Shown here in pieces: positions 29,513-40,714 of a stretch of 64,000 bases of DNA. Positions within the stretch are counted from its first letter, which is position 1; each line of letters opens with the position of its first letter. Source of the DNA: Auriscalpium vulgare (taxonomy: Eukaryota; Basidiomycota; Agaricomycetes; Russulales; Auriscalpiaceae); assembly GCA_019915015.1 (NCBI GenBank), contig JAHBBC010000003.1, positions 1,488,001 to 1,552,000 of the forward strand, given 5' to 3'. The translations under genes and the position numbers were made by a program. Under the pieces are notes generated by a model. The model was given only the letters and a program-made list of their open reading frames with translations. It ran no database searches and had not been told where the DNA came from.

Positions 29513-31254
29513 ATGTCCACCGTCAGCCTCCCCGCCTACAACGCCCCAGACCTCGCCCGCATCCCCTCCTACTCCGCAGAGCCCCAGCAGTATGAGCGTC
29601 GTCTCCTCGCTCCCCCGCGCAACCGGCCCACCTCGGAGTTCGTGAAGCAGAGCAGGACCGGCGCGCTCTCCCTGCGCCTCACCGCGCAGGACGATGGCGT
29701 CTCCACCCCCGTCTACGCAGCCCGCGGACCCGTCGAGGGCGTCCTCGAGCTAACAAAGCCAGACGGTCTCGCCTTTGTTGCTCTCCGCGTGCGTCTTGTC
29801 CCTCGCAAAGATGCGCCACTCTGATCGCGTCTCCTTCTTTGCCCGCGCGTGCCTCGCCTCGCGCAATGCAGATTGAGGGAAGCCTCAAACTCAAGGAGAT
29901 CGGCGAGGGCGGCACCAACACCTACGTCCTCTGCAACGAGATCGTCCACCTCTGGCGCAAGGGCGTGGACGCCGGGCCCTGTCCCAGCTCGCTCGCTTTC
30001 AGCGTCCCGCTTCCCACGTCGTTTTCAGACGAGAAAGGTTCCTACGTGCGTGCTATGTCTCTCACACCTTCTGTGCGCATCTGACCAGCGTGTACCAATC
30101 TCTCACACCCGATCCACACGCGCACATGCACTGCCTCATCGACGCATGCAGCCGCTGCCACCCACATACGAGGCCCATCTGACCGGCCTGCCTGGTTTCA
30201 CCGCCAATGTGGATTATGCGGTCACAGCCGTCGCGTCCAAGACCAAGAACATCGTCCTTAGCACCATCAGCAGCATGTATGTTCACAGTTCCCGTTCTGT
30301 TACGGAAATACAGATTATTAACCGATATATTGTTATCTTGCCGAAAGGTCTGTTTCAACGCCGTTCATTTATTATCCACGCACGCGCCCAGGATCGCCGA
30401 TTCCGCCCGCACTCCTCTCGATGTCCAGCGCGCCTGGCCTCCGCGAAACAGCCGAGTGGAAACCACACACCGGCACCATCGTAGCACGACCACCGGGTGT
30501 CAATGCCGCGGACGTTACTGTCAGGGTAGGTCTCGCGAACCTTCGTGTCGGCCTCCTGTGACTGAGTTCTCGATGTAGTTCTACCTCCCCAAGTCGCAAG
30601 TCTTCTGCTTGACACGGGCAATCCCGTTCCACATCTCGTTCACGGGCTCCGCGGTCGCCCTCGCCACGTTGCTCCCGTTCATGCCCTCGCGCAACGGGCA
30701 GGCCCTCAGCAAGTCGTGCGCGAGCATCCGTGTTCTTCGGCAATCGACAGTGGACGTCAGGAACGACTACCAGCCCGTCGGCACGAACACCGAACTGTGG
30801 CGCGTTTTCAATATCGGAGAGGGGTCGATCCACCGGACGGTAAGTGTCCCGGTTCCTGTATATTTTCTCCGATCCGCAGCCTTCGATCTGCATCCGTTAA
30901 TTGAACAAAATTTTCGACAGGGCGACGGCAGGGACTGGCTGACGTTCTCTGGGGAGATCTTGGTAAACCCGGATGTCAACGTTGGGGGCTTCAAGGCTGG
31001 GGGACTGTGGGTGAAGGTACGTTGCGCCACCATCGTCACTAGGAGGCACACGCTCAGGGCCGTCGTCTTGTATAGGACTGCATCGTCTTTCCATGACCCC
31101 GCCAGATTCGCTCAAGGGCCCGATCGGAGACCTGCGTCTGGTGGTGCCTGTGCGCCTCGTTACCGATCCTTGGACCTCCGCCGCATACGTGCCTGAGGTG
31201 TCCCCGGCCCACTCTGAGGATGCCATTGACGAGCTGGCGTACAGCCCTATATGA
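29513..31254 (+). CDS. Alpha-arrestin-like protein 2, with an apparent 1-nt frameshift
   Basis: Exons 29513-29788, 29872-30045, 30152-30276, 30348-30525, 30579-30839, 30921-31016 and 31076-31254. The domain order matches the neighbour: GALSLRLTAQDDGVSTPVYA, IEGSLKLKEIGEGG, LPPTYEAHLTGLPGFTANVD with YAVTAVASK, STPFIYYPRTRP, VRFYLPKSQVF, AIPFHISFTGSAVALATLLP, and DWLTFSGEILVNPDVNVGGF. The last exon reads DCIVF and then hits TGA in the predicted frame. The conserved continuation SMTPPDSLKGPIGDLRLVVP, then VRLVTDPWTSA, is open in the next frame up to 31254. One extra T in the TTT at 31088-31090 would restore continuity. It looks like a recent indel or a sequence error, not an old pseudogene. Confidence 0.68.
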
Positions 31255-31613
31255 GAGCAGATCGCGGCCTGTGGTCCCGCCTGATAGCTCTGCCGCCTGA
31301 GCACAGGTGGTTTGTTCATTTGCATAGATACGGTTAGGTGTTTATTACTACTGATGGGGTGTGTTTTGTTAGTGTCATGTTGTATCGATGATCAAGCTGT
31401 CATTTCATAATCTGCATACATTTGCGCTTATTAGCATTGGTCATCTTTCAACGTTCCAAGCGAGCTAGCGAGCTTGCAGTGCCCCGCAGATACTCAGGAC
31501 AACCGACGGACGGGCAACTCGAAAGCAGAGAAAACAAGTAGACCACCGCGTGTTCCCCAGTCCCCTCAAGGACACAACATATCAACGAACAAACAACTCG
31601 ATATCGATGATAA
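31255..31613. other. Intergenic
   Basis: Shared 3' flank between the second arrestin gene (+) and membrane-protein copy A (-). The segment AACAAACAACTCGAT near 31585 recurs at ~34010 and ~36392 and marks the left end of the duplicated units. Confidence 0.5.
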
Positions 31614-33286
31614 CTAAGAGACCGCCTCAAACACCTCGTCACCCCGCGGACATGCTTTACTCGACGCGTCGTCCGCCATGGACGCATCAGAGCTGACGTT
31701 CTGGCCAGGGAAAGGTAACGTGCCGAGGAAATGCGGCGGAGCGGCGTGCGTTGACAGAGACTGCGTTGTTCTGGACATATTGACGGGCGAATAGGAGGCG
31801 TCACGCACAGGTCCGCGGGGTGCGCTCCACGCCATGCCGTCCATAGGGATAGTCAACGTAGACCGGTACGGCAAGTCCTGCGAGCCTGTGCCGCGCCCCT
31901 TCGTGCACGCAATTTCGATGCGACCATTTCTGCGCGGACGCTCGGATCAGCGCGTGACGATGAAAGGCGCGCAGCTTACAGATAGAAGAACAATGATATG
32001 ACGTGCAGCTTGCCAAGAATACCCTGGACGGCGGGCACCCATGTTTGTACAGTATACTGCGGGAGGCGGGGTTGGCACGAAATCGACCTGTCTCGAGTGC
32101 AGAAGGCTCACGTGGGTTTGCCAGTAGATGTACATGACCAAGATTGCGATGGCGCAGAGCGTCGGCGGCAGCATGGCCTCCCAGCATATGAGCATGAGGC
32201 GATAGATGACCTGCTCTGAGTCTTAACTTAGGTTAGTCGGAGCAGCGGGCTGTGCGCACCCGTCTGACGTGATCCGCGTATGCGTGGCGTAGGGAGCGTA
32301 CGAGGAATGTGAGGACTTGTCAGTCATGGATGTAAGCCAGGCGTCGATGGGATGGAAACAATGAGCGCACGGATGGCATTGATAGATACGTCAAGGCCTG
32401 TGGTGACGGTCAGAGAAACCGCAAGCCGCTTGAAACGGGTTGAGGACTTACAAGCAGGAAGGATGAGGGAGAAAAGATCTGGATTGATGATCGGTAGTCA
32501 GTACTTTCCCCGCTATTAGGGCGCGGTGGAGACTTACAAGGAATCCACACTCCTTCCGTTAAGGAATCTGTGAACACATGAACGGTCATGGCGATATTGA
32601 GTGCAACAGAGGCGAGCAGCACTGCGGTGAGAGGGAACTGGTAGGATGCCTACGTCAAACTAAGTTGCGCTATGCGCTAGCGAAACTCACAATTATAAAG
32701 CAGTTGCTCTTAACAATCTAAGGCACTATACGTCAGATCAAAAGACTTCGAAGCCATTGCTCTCGCGCGCACATGCCAGCATCGGAGGAGGAGGAAGGCT
32801 TGGATAGGAGAAGCCATCAAAGTCGTCTATGGAGGACGATCAGTGAATAGCGAGGCCTACCTAGCATGGGCACGCACGAAAACAGGTTGCATATCCACGA
32901 CCCACGAGGAGTACAGCTAAAGCTCCGATGAGATACGCTGAAGCGGGGCGCACTAGGGGATATGCGCACCGGTATCCCAAAGTTAATGACAAATGTCCTC
33001 CAGGCGTCCCAAAGTTCACAAACTGTCTGCACACTTGATGGCTGGCGAGGTGAGGAATGTGACAGCAGAGAGGGCGGATGGAAACTCACCAGGCAACAAG
33101 GCAAACCCACAGCACCAGACATTTCACAAGACTGCCTTGTCTCTGCTCTGAACCGCAGAAGAACTGAGAGAGGAGCACGCCGGTTTCTATGGACTGCACA
33201 AATAAGCCGACCACAACCCCGCCGAGGATTTTGGCGGTCGGATGTGGTCCAAACCCGGGGGTTAACATGTCCTTCGACGGACCCAT
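31614..33286 (-). CDS. Polytopic membrane protein, DUF6534-like, copy A
   Basis: About nine short exons between ATG 33286 and the stop at 31614. Recognisable pieces in order: exon 33090-33286 with KILGGVVVGLFVQSIETGVL and LVKCLVLWVCLVA (two hydrophobic helices); WDAWRTFVINFGIP; SHRSFSCTPRGSWIC; TTLMASPIQAFLLLRCWH; ASYQFPLTAVLLASVALNIA; RLMLICWEAMLPPTLCAIAI with LVMYIYWQTH; and TWVPAVQGILGKLHVISLFF followed by an NGR motif. This helix order with WxxF/VxNFG and LGKLxVISLxxxLNGR resembles the basidiomycete-expanded DUF6534 family of seven-helix proteins of unknown function. The cytosolic tail (STLTIPMDGMAWSAPRGPVR) is hydrophilic. Exact exon borders were not all resolved. Confidence 0.65.
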
Positions 33287-34103
33287 CGGCAGGCGTGTGG
33301 GGGGAGCTCTACGGGGGAACGACTGAGTACTGAGGTAGCAAGCGAGAAGGTGTTTCAAAGTTGGCTTTAGCTAACATATTCTATAGGACTCGGATCGGCT
33401 GGTAGCGCGCAGTCAGAGCGCTCGCCGTGAGAGTCCGAGACGTCGCCAGGGGTTGCAGTGAGCTAGCCGAGTCCGCCTCGCCTAGCTGGGTAGAATAGCT
33501 AGCTGATGCTGCGATGCGTGACAATGGAGGAGAGCAACCATTCAGCTATCTCGTTGAGACTCGGAGTCAACACGGCGAAGACCTAGCCGGGAGCCGGAGG
33601 CTGAGATCAACTTGCCTGCGCGGTCGAGTGGCACACCAAGAAATGTACTACCTTAGTGATACGCATAATCCTTTTACCATATTTTTCACGGTATTTCCGA
33701 TAAAATACCCGGCTGTGCAAGCGCTCATCAGGCGGGCACGTGCACTCAAAGTGTTACACACTTGGTACACACTGCGAGCAACAAGTTGGAGTCCCAATTC
33801 TCGGTGGAACTCAACGACCACATATTTCCCAACTAATTCGGCGACCTCCGGACCCGCTTTACTCGCGTCATTTGATGACAGTATCTTGCTTGCGGTGACC
33901 AATGTGCTTTGGTGATACCGCGCTGCTGAGGTTCGCAGACGATTCTATCCACAACAAAGCGATGTTGACTATATATGTTACACACGCGTATATTATAGAC
34001 ATCCGACGAACAAACAACTCGATAGCGGAGATAACTAAGAGACCACCTCACCAACCCCCACATTCCCAGCCCCTACAAACACCTCGTCACCCCGCAGAAA
34101 TGC
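33287..34103. other. Spacer between copies A and B
   Basis: It contains the promoter of copy A and the 3' flank of copy B. The part near 33400-33540 is duplicated at ~35840-36010 and, more loosely, at ~38240-38340. No separate gene was seen. Confidence 0.5.
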
Positions 34104-35727
34104 TTAACTCGACGCGTCGTCCGCGATCGACGCGGCAGAGCTAATGTTCTGACCAGACCCTTTCCTCAACGCGCCGAGGAAATGCGGCGGGGCGGCGTGC
34201 GTTGACTGCGACTGAGTTGAGCGGGAAAAATTGACGGGCGAATAGGAGGCGTCACGCACAGGTCCGCGGGGTGCGCTCCACACCATGCCGTCCATAGGGA
34301 TAGTCAACGTAGACCGGTACGGCAAGTCCTGCGAGCCTGTGCACGCAATTTCGATGCGTCCATTTCTGCGCGGACCCTCGGATCAGCGCGTGTCGATGAA
34401 AGGCGCACAGCTTACAGGTAGAAGAACAACGATATGACGTGCAGCTTGCCAAGGATGCCCTGGACAGCGGGCACCCATGTTTCTACAGTATACTGCAGTG
34501 AGGTTGGCACGAAATCAACCTGTCTGGAGTGCAGAAGGCTCACGTGGATTTGCCAGACGGTGTACATGACCAAGATTGCGATGGCGCAGAGCGTCGGCGG
34601 CAGCATGGCCTCCCAGCACATTAGCATTAGGCGATGAATAACCTGCGTTGAGTCTGAACGGAGATAAGTCGGAACAGCAGGCTGTGCGTACCCGTCTGAC
34701 GTGCTCCGTGTATACGTGGCGTAGGGAGCGTACGAGGAATATGAAGACTTGGAACTCATGGATATAAGCTAGCCGTCGATGAGATGGAGACAATGGGCGC
34801 ACGGATGGTAGTGATAGATACGTCCAGGCCTGCAGTGACGGTCAGATCTACCGCAAGCCGCTTGAAACGGGTTGAGGACTTACACGCTGGAAGGATGAGG
34901 GAGAAAAGATCTGGATTGAAAGCCGGTATGAGTCAGTACACTCCCCGATATAAGACGCGGTGGACTTACAAGGAATCCATATTTCGTGGTAGCTTGCATT
35001 TGATGAGAACAAACGAACGGTCTCGGCGATGTTGAGCGCAGCGGAGGCGAGCAACACCGCAATAAGAGGGGACTGGTAGCATGGCTACGTCAAGCTCAGG
35101 GGCGCTGGGCACTGGCGAAACTCACAATTATAAAGTAGTTGCCTCTGACAATCTAAGGCGCGATACGTGAGATCAAGACTTCGAAGCTATTGCCTCGTAC
35201 GCACACGCCAGCATCGGCCTAGGAGGAAGGCTTGGATAGGAGAAGCCATCAAAGTCGTCTAGGGAGGACGTTCAATGAGCACGGGTGGATAGCGAGGCCT
35301 AGCACGGGCACGCACCAAAAGAGGCTGCAAATTCACGATCCATAAGGCTGGGTACAGGCTCTATGAATCCGATGAGATCACCGCGCTGACGGAACGCCGG
35401 TGGATATGCGCACTGGTAACCCCATGTTCATGACAAATATGCTGCAAACTTCGCAGAGCTGCAACACTGTCTGCACACTTGATAGCGGGCGCGGTGAGGA
35501 ATGTGACAGAAGAGGCGGATGGAAACTCACCAGGCAACAAGGCAAACCCACAACACCAGACCCTTCACAAGCCTGCCTTGTCTCTTCTCTGAACCGTAGA
35601 AGAACTGAGAAAGGAGCACGCCGGTTTCTATGCATTGCACAAATAAGCCGAACACAAACCCGCCGAGGACTCTGGCGTTCGGGTGTGGTCCAAACCCAGG
35701 GGCTAACAAGTCCTTCCACGGGTCCAT
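34104..35727 (-). CDS. Polytopic membrane protein, DUF6534-like, copy B (truncated tail)
   Basis: Same exon order as copy A, starting at ATG 35727 (MDPWKDLLAPGFGPHPNARV, then LGGFVFGLFVQCIETGVLLS). The C-terminal tail stops early: after ADDASS the codon is TAA (34104-34106), where copies A and C continue with a KACPRGDEV-type tail. The W of the WxxF motif is also changed (LQLCEVCSIFVMNMGLP where A has ELWDAWRTFVINFGIP). Copy B is therefore the most diverged of the three and may be degenerating. Function as for copy A. Confidence 0.6.
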
Positions 35728-36416
35728 CGGCAGGCGCGTGCGGAGAGCACGACCGAGGGGGGAATGACTGAGTGGGCGAAAGGGTAGCAACCGAGAAAGT
35801 GCTTGGATTTGGCTAACAATGTATACTGTACTATAGTATCGGCTAGCAGAGCGCTCGCCGTGAGGATCCGAGACATCGCCAGGGGTTGCAGGGAGCTAAG
35901 CCGAGTCCGCGTCGCCTAGCTGGGTAGAATAGCTAGCTAGTGCTGCATAGCTAGCTGGTAGCTGGTTCTGCATAACTAGTAAATGACTGGTGCTGCGGCG
36001 CGTGACGATGGAGGAGAGCAACCCATTCAGCTGAGACTCAGTGCGCACCGTGCCGGCGACCTAGCCGGGAGCCGGGGGCTGGGAGAAGCGCCGGCGGAAT
36101 CAGGCGAACACGTCCACTCAAAGTCTCAACAAATATTGGAGTACCAACGCTCTGAAACTCGACCGAGACCACCACATATCTCAGGGACATCCGGGCCTTT
36201 TAGTACTCGCGGCATTCGATGACCTCAACGCGACAAGTGTATCTTCCGGCGACCAGCGCTGACAGCTTGATCATGTATGTGCTTTCGTGATACCGCGCTA
36301 CTGAGGTTCGCAACTGATTCTATCCCTTTCTATCCACAACACGAAGCGATGGTGACTATTTTACACATGCAGATATAAAGACAACTGACTAACAAACAAC
36401 TCGATAGCGAAGATAA
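35728..36416. other. Spacer between copies B and C
   Basis: Duplicated upstream segment plus a short GCTAGCT-rich run near 35925-35970 (TAGCTAGCTGGTAGCTGG). No gene was seen. Confidence 0.5.
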
Positions 36417-38132
36417 CTAAGACACCACCTCACCAACCCCCACATTCCCAACCGCCTCATACACCTCGTCACCCCGCGGACATACTTTGCTCGACGCGTC
36501 GTCCCCGATGGACGCATCAGAGCTAATGTTCTGACCAGACCCTCTTCTCAACGAGCCGAGGAAATGCGGCGGGGCGGCGTGCGTTGACTGCGACTGCGTT
36601 GAGCGGGACGAATTGACGGGCGGATAGGAGGTGTCACGCACAGGTCCGCGGGGTGCGCTCCACGCCATGCCGTCCATAGGGATAGTCAACGTAGACCGGT
36701 ACGGCAACTCATGCGCGTCCGAGCCTGTACCGTGGCCCTTCGTGCAGGCAATTTCGATGCGTCCATTTCTGTGCGGAGGATCGGATGAGCGCATGACAGG
36801 CGCGCGTGCAGGTAAGCTTACAGATAGAAGAACAATGATATGACTTGCAGCTTGCCGAGAATGCCCTGGACGGCGGGCACCCATGTTTGTATAGTGGCCT
36901 GTGGGAGGCGGGGTTGGCACAATATCGACCTGTTTGGAGGCAGAAGGCTCACGTGGATTTGCCAAATGATGTACATGACCAAGATTGCGATGGCGCAGAG
37001 CGTCGGCGGCAGCATGGCCTCCCAGCATATTAGCATGAGGCGATAGATAACCTGCTCTGAGTCTTAACTAAGGTTAGTCGGAGCAGCGGGCTGTGCGCAC
37101 CCGTCTGACGTGATCCGCGTATGCGTGGCGTAGGGAGCGTACGAGGAATGTGAGGACTTGTCAGTCATGGATGTAAGCCAGCCGTCGATGGGATGGAAAC
37201 AACGGGCGCACGGATGGCAGTGATAGATACGTCCAGGCCTGAGTGACGGTTAAAGAAATCGCAAGCCGCTTGCAACGGATTGAGGACTTACAAGCTGGAA
37301 GGATGAGGGAGAAAAGATCTGGATTGATGAGCAGTAGTCAGTCCGTTCCCCGATATTAAGGCCCGGTGGAGACTTACAAGGAATCCATATTCCTTCCTCT
37401 AACGTAAATGTGAACAAATGAACGGTCGTGGCGATATTGAGCGCAACAGAGGCGACTAGCACTACGACAAGAGGGGACTAGTTGGATGACTGTGTCAAGC
37501 GCAGTTGTGCTGGGCACTGGCGAAACTCACAATTATAAGGTAGTTGCCCCTGACAATCTAAGTCACGATGCGTAAGATCGATTCGAAGCCATTGCTCTCG
37601 TACGCACATGCCAGCACCGGAGGAGGAGGAAGGCTTGGATAGGAGAAGTCATCAAAGTCGTCTATGGAGGACGTTCAATGAGCACGGGTGGATAGCGAGG
37701 CCTAGCACGGGCACGCACCAGTAGAGGTTGCATATTCACGACCCATGAGGAGTACAGCTATAACTCCGATGAGATACACCCGCGCTGAAGAGGGGCACCA
37801 GGGGATGTGCGCACCGGTATCCCATAGTTAATGACAAATACCCTCCAGACGTCCCAAAGCTGAAGCACTGTCTGCACACTTGATGGCGGCGCGCCGTGAG
37901 GAATGTGACAGGAGAGGGGGATGGAAACTCACCAGGCAACAAGGCAAACCCACAACACCAGACCCTTCACAAGCCTGCCTTGTCTCTGCTCCGAGCCGTG
38001 GAAGAACTGAGAGAGGAGCACGCCGGTTTCTATGGACTGCACAAATAAGCTGAACACAAACCCGCCAAGGACATTGGCGTTCGGGCGTGGATGTCCGAAC
38101 CAGGGGGATGACGGGTCCTGCGACGGGTCCAT
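36417..38132 (-). CDS. Polytopic membrane protein, DUF6534-like, copy C
   Basis: It starts at ATG 38132 (MDPSQDPSSPWFGHPRPNAN, then VLGGFVFSLFVQSIETGVLL). It keeps the consensus exon order: LQLWDVWRVFVINYGIP, ALNIATTVHLFTF, HRLMLICWEAMLPPTLCAIA, TWVPAVQGILGKLQVISLFF, NGRIEIACTKGHGTGS. It ends with the longest tail of the three (SSKVCPRGDEVYEAVGNVGV, stop at 36417). Of the three near-identical copies this is the most complete. The small intracellular tail is Ser/Thr-rich and could be phosphorylated (inference). Confidence 0.65.
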
Positions 38133-38718
38133 CGGCAGGCGCGTGCGGGGAACTCGACTCAGGGGGACGACTGAGTGGGCAAAAGGAAAGCAAGCGAGAC
38201 CGTGCTTGACTTTGGGTATATAGGTGTCGGCTGGCGGAGCGCTGACGATTTAGAGTCCGAGACATCGCTAGGGGTTGGGGCGAGCCGAGTCAGCCTCCCG
38301 AAGCGTCCTAGCTGGGTACGATAGCGAGCAGCGAAGGTTTAGCATTGCTGCGCGACGAGGGACGGCGACGGACGCTCTCGTCACGATGCTGAGACGGCGG
38401 AGACTCGTCAGAGCTTCCCCGGTCGGTGCCTGACAACAGCTAGCCTGGAGCCGGGAGGTCGGGAGAAGCGGTCGAGCACGTGCACGTGGAGGTATTGTAT
38501 GTATCAATAGTACTATCATATGGCTGCCATCTATACTACTAATAGTAATACACAGTGCGAGCAACATCGGAGTCCCAGCTCTCGTTGGGACTCACAAGCA
38601 TTAGGTTTACCGTCGCTGTCCCTTACTTAAGGATTCTTCATCAAAGCTTCGTGCGACGACTCGTATCGCATCCCCGTTTGGGATTGGTGGGGGCATCTGT
38701 TTGGTGATATCAACATCT
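38133..38718. other. Spacer between copies C and D
   Basis: The first ~350 bp resemble the upstream segment of the other units. The right end of the near-identical array lies around 38300-38500. No gene was seen. Confidence 0.5.
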
Positions 38719-40299
38719 TTACCGAATTGTCGTGGGAGAACGACGTACGTAGACGACGACATGCGACAATCGGGAATGCCTGGATGTAGACCAGGTCGCT
38801 TCTATCGGCACCGTCAGGGTAGATAGCTGGAAATTGCTGGGGTTAGACCTCTGACAGTAGCCGTCTTCGCTGCCAGTGCCACCGTGTCTGTCGGTGAACG
38901 CCATCTCCACACGACCATTCCTAGGTAGCATCAACAAAGGGAGGGGGGGTAAGGCATTGGTGCACGTACAGGAAGAAGAAAAGCGAGATGACATGAAGCT
39001 TCCCCAGGGTGGACTGGATTGACAGAACCCAGAATTGGGGCTTCGGCTGCAAGGACATTTGTCAGGATGAGTGCTGGCTTTGCGTCGTCCAATGCAACTC
39101 ACGTGCAAGGAGTAGTATATAAACAAAGCAAGGATGAGGAGTGCGCACATTGTCGGCGGAAGGGCGACTTCCCAGCAAATGACTATGAGGCGAGTGATAG
39201 CCTTCGTTGTGGCGATCAGCACACATAGTTGTAGTTCGAGAAGGGGCAACGTACCCGGCGGATCCGGCTCGTATATACTTTCCTGAGGGATCGAACGAGA
39301 AAAGAAAGCACTAGAAGGGGTAAGTTACGCGTCTAGACAACGAAGAAGTGACACACAATACGCGGTTAGGACGACATCTAACACTGTGGGGAATGTTTAT
39401 TAGATGAGAAATATGAGGGTTTAAGTTAGAACGCACAGGCTGGAAGGGAGAGGACTAATATATCTGAACATTCGGGCGACAAGGTGACCGTCAATTAGCG
39501 GAGAGGCATGAAGGTTTGTGCGAAATAGACTCACAAGGAGCCCATACATGGCGAATGACTGGGAGTGCGGAGAAATCATCGACTAAAAACGAATGTGTCA
39601 CGAATATAGCGCTAGCAATGGAGCCCACGAGCAAAACGACGAGCGGCGCCTGTTCTGCGTTAATGTCGTAATACTGCACGGTACCAACTAACAGACTGAC
39701 AATGAGAAGGTGGTTGCGATTGAATATCTGCACCTGACTGAGTTCAAAGATACGTGAGGAAGGCGAATCACCCACCTGAAAGCAACGCCAGATAAGAAAA
39801 GCTTGCACCGGTGAAGCCATGAGAGTGGTCTTCAAAAACAAAGACTCTGTCAGGGCAAAGTTCGATTTGCGATAGCGCAGACGAGCCTACAACAAGAGGC
39901 TGGACGGAAGTGAGCCAGCCAGCATCGGTCTTGAAGAAGACGTGAGATTGTGTGTGACGCTATGGAAAAACAAAGACTCACGATGCCCCCAAAATGAGTG
40001 ACGAATATATCCCAGAACTTGGCGAAGAATGCACATGTCTGAAACCTGGAAGGGAGGTAACTCGAGCAGTATCCGGAGCGTCTGCATGGAGCTTACATTG
40101 CAACAGTGCACACCCAAAGCACGACTCCCTTGACCACGCAGGACGGACTGTCCGCGTGTGTCCAAAAGAAACAGAACTGCGCAATGATAACGCCAGTTTC
40201 GAGTGCCTGGATGAAGAATGCGACCACAGACGGCCCCACGAGATTGACTGCGGTGGAGTAGTCGAATATTGGCGAGCCTGCGGGGTATCCTCCAGACAT
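38719..40299 (-). CDS. Polytopic membrane protein, DUF6534-like, diverged copy D
   Basis: It starts at ATG 40299 (MSGGYPAGSPIFDYSTAVNL, then VGPSVVAFFIQALETGVIIA). The exon chain is clearer here: WFQTCAFFAKFWDIFVTHFG; RHTQSHVFFKTDAGWLTSVQ with PLV; TTLMASPVQAFLIWRCFQ; NRNHLLIVSLLVGTVQYYDI and LVVLLVGSIASAIFVTH; AITRLIVICWEVALPPTMCA; and a last exon NGRVEMAFTDRHGGTGSEDG (stop at 38719). The protein-level pattern is the same as copies A-C, but nucleotide similarity is low. D is thus the older paralogue, and A-C came from later duplications. It lies 415 bp from RFT1 in divergent orientation. Confidence 0.65.
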
Positions 40300-40714
40300 T
40301 GCATGCCCAGCGAGGGGAGTGACGCCACGCTAGAGGAGGAGGCCACGGCGGATGGAAGATGGGAAAAAGGCGAGGTCGTCAAGAGTTCTCATTGTTCTGT
40401 TCATAATCACTGCCGTATTAAATGCCGTGAGTTTATCACTGCATGGATATGTACTGCAAGCGCCTCGCGGTCATCACGCGTCGAGGCCGGGGATACGCGA
40501 AGTCGATTGGTAAAGATTCAATGCTGGCGTCGGGAGGATATTTGGCTCGTGCCGGGCCGAGACTCCCACGGGCTCCCGCGGGCCACAAACCAAGGGTGGA
40601 CGACCGACCCTCGGATATGTTCGTAATATCTCTGACTATAACTACAGCGAGACTCTGCTGACCTTGCCGACTCTCGACAGTCGAGGCCAAGTTGACTCTC
40701 CTAGCGTGAGGTGC
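40300..40714. promoter_or_regulatory. Divergent promoter, membrane-protein copy D / RFT1
   Basis: 415 bp between opposite start codons. No TATA box is obvious. Short ORFs here have no motifs. Confidence 0.45.

Larger units (their letters stand above)
31580..38500. repeat. Tandem array of ~2.4-kb duplicated units (three copies)
   Basis: Three consecutive units start near 31580, 34010 and 36390. Each contains the same gene on the - strand plus the same upstream segment (a CGCCTAGCTGGGTAGAATAG-like stretch near 33480 and 35915, and a related one near 38310). Coding and intergenic parts align almost base for base, with scattered substitutions and small indels. This indicates recent tandem duplication by unequal exchange. 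Confidence 0.85.

Noticed and set aside
31580..38500. Reading the tandem array as a CRISPR-like or satellite repeat.
   Set aside because: The units are ~2.4 kb, gene-containing and only three in number. This is segmental gene duplication.
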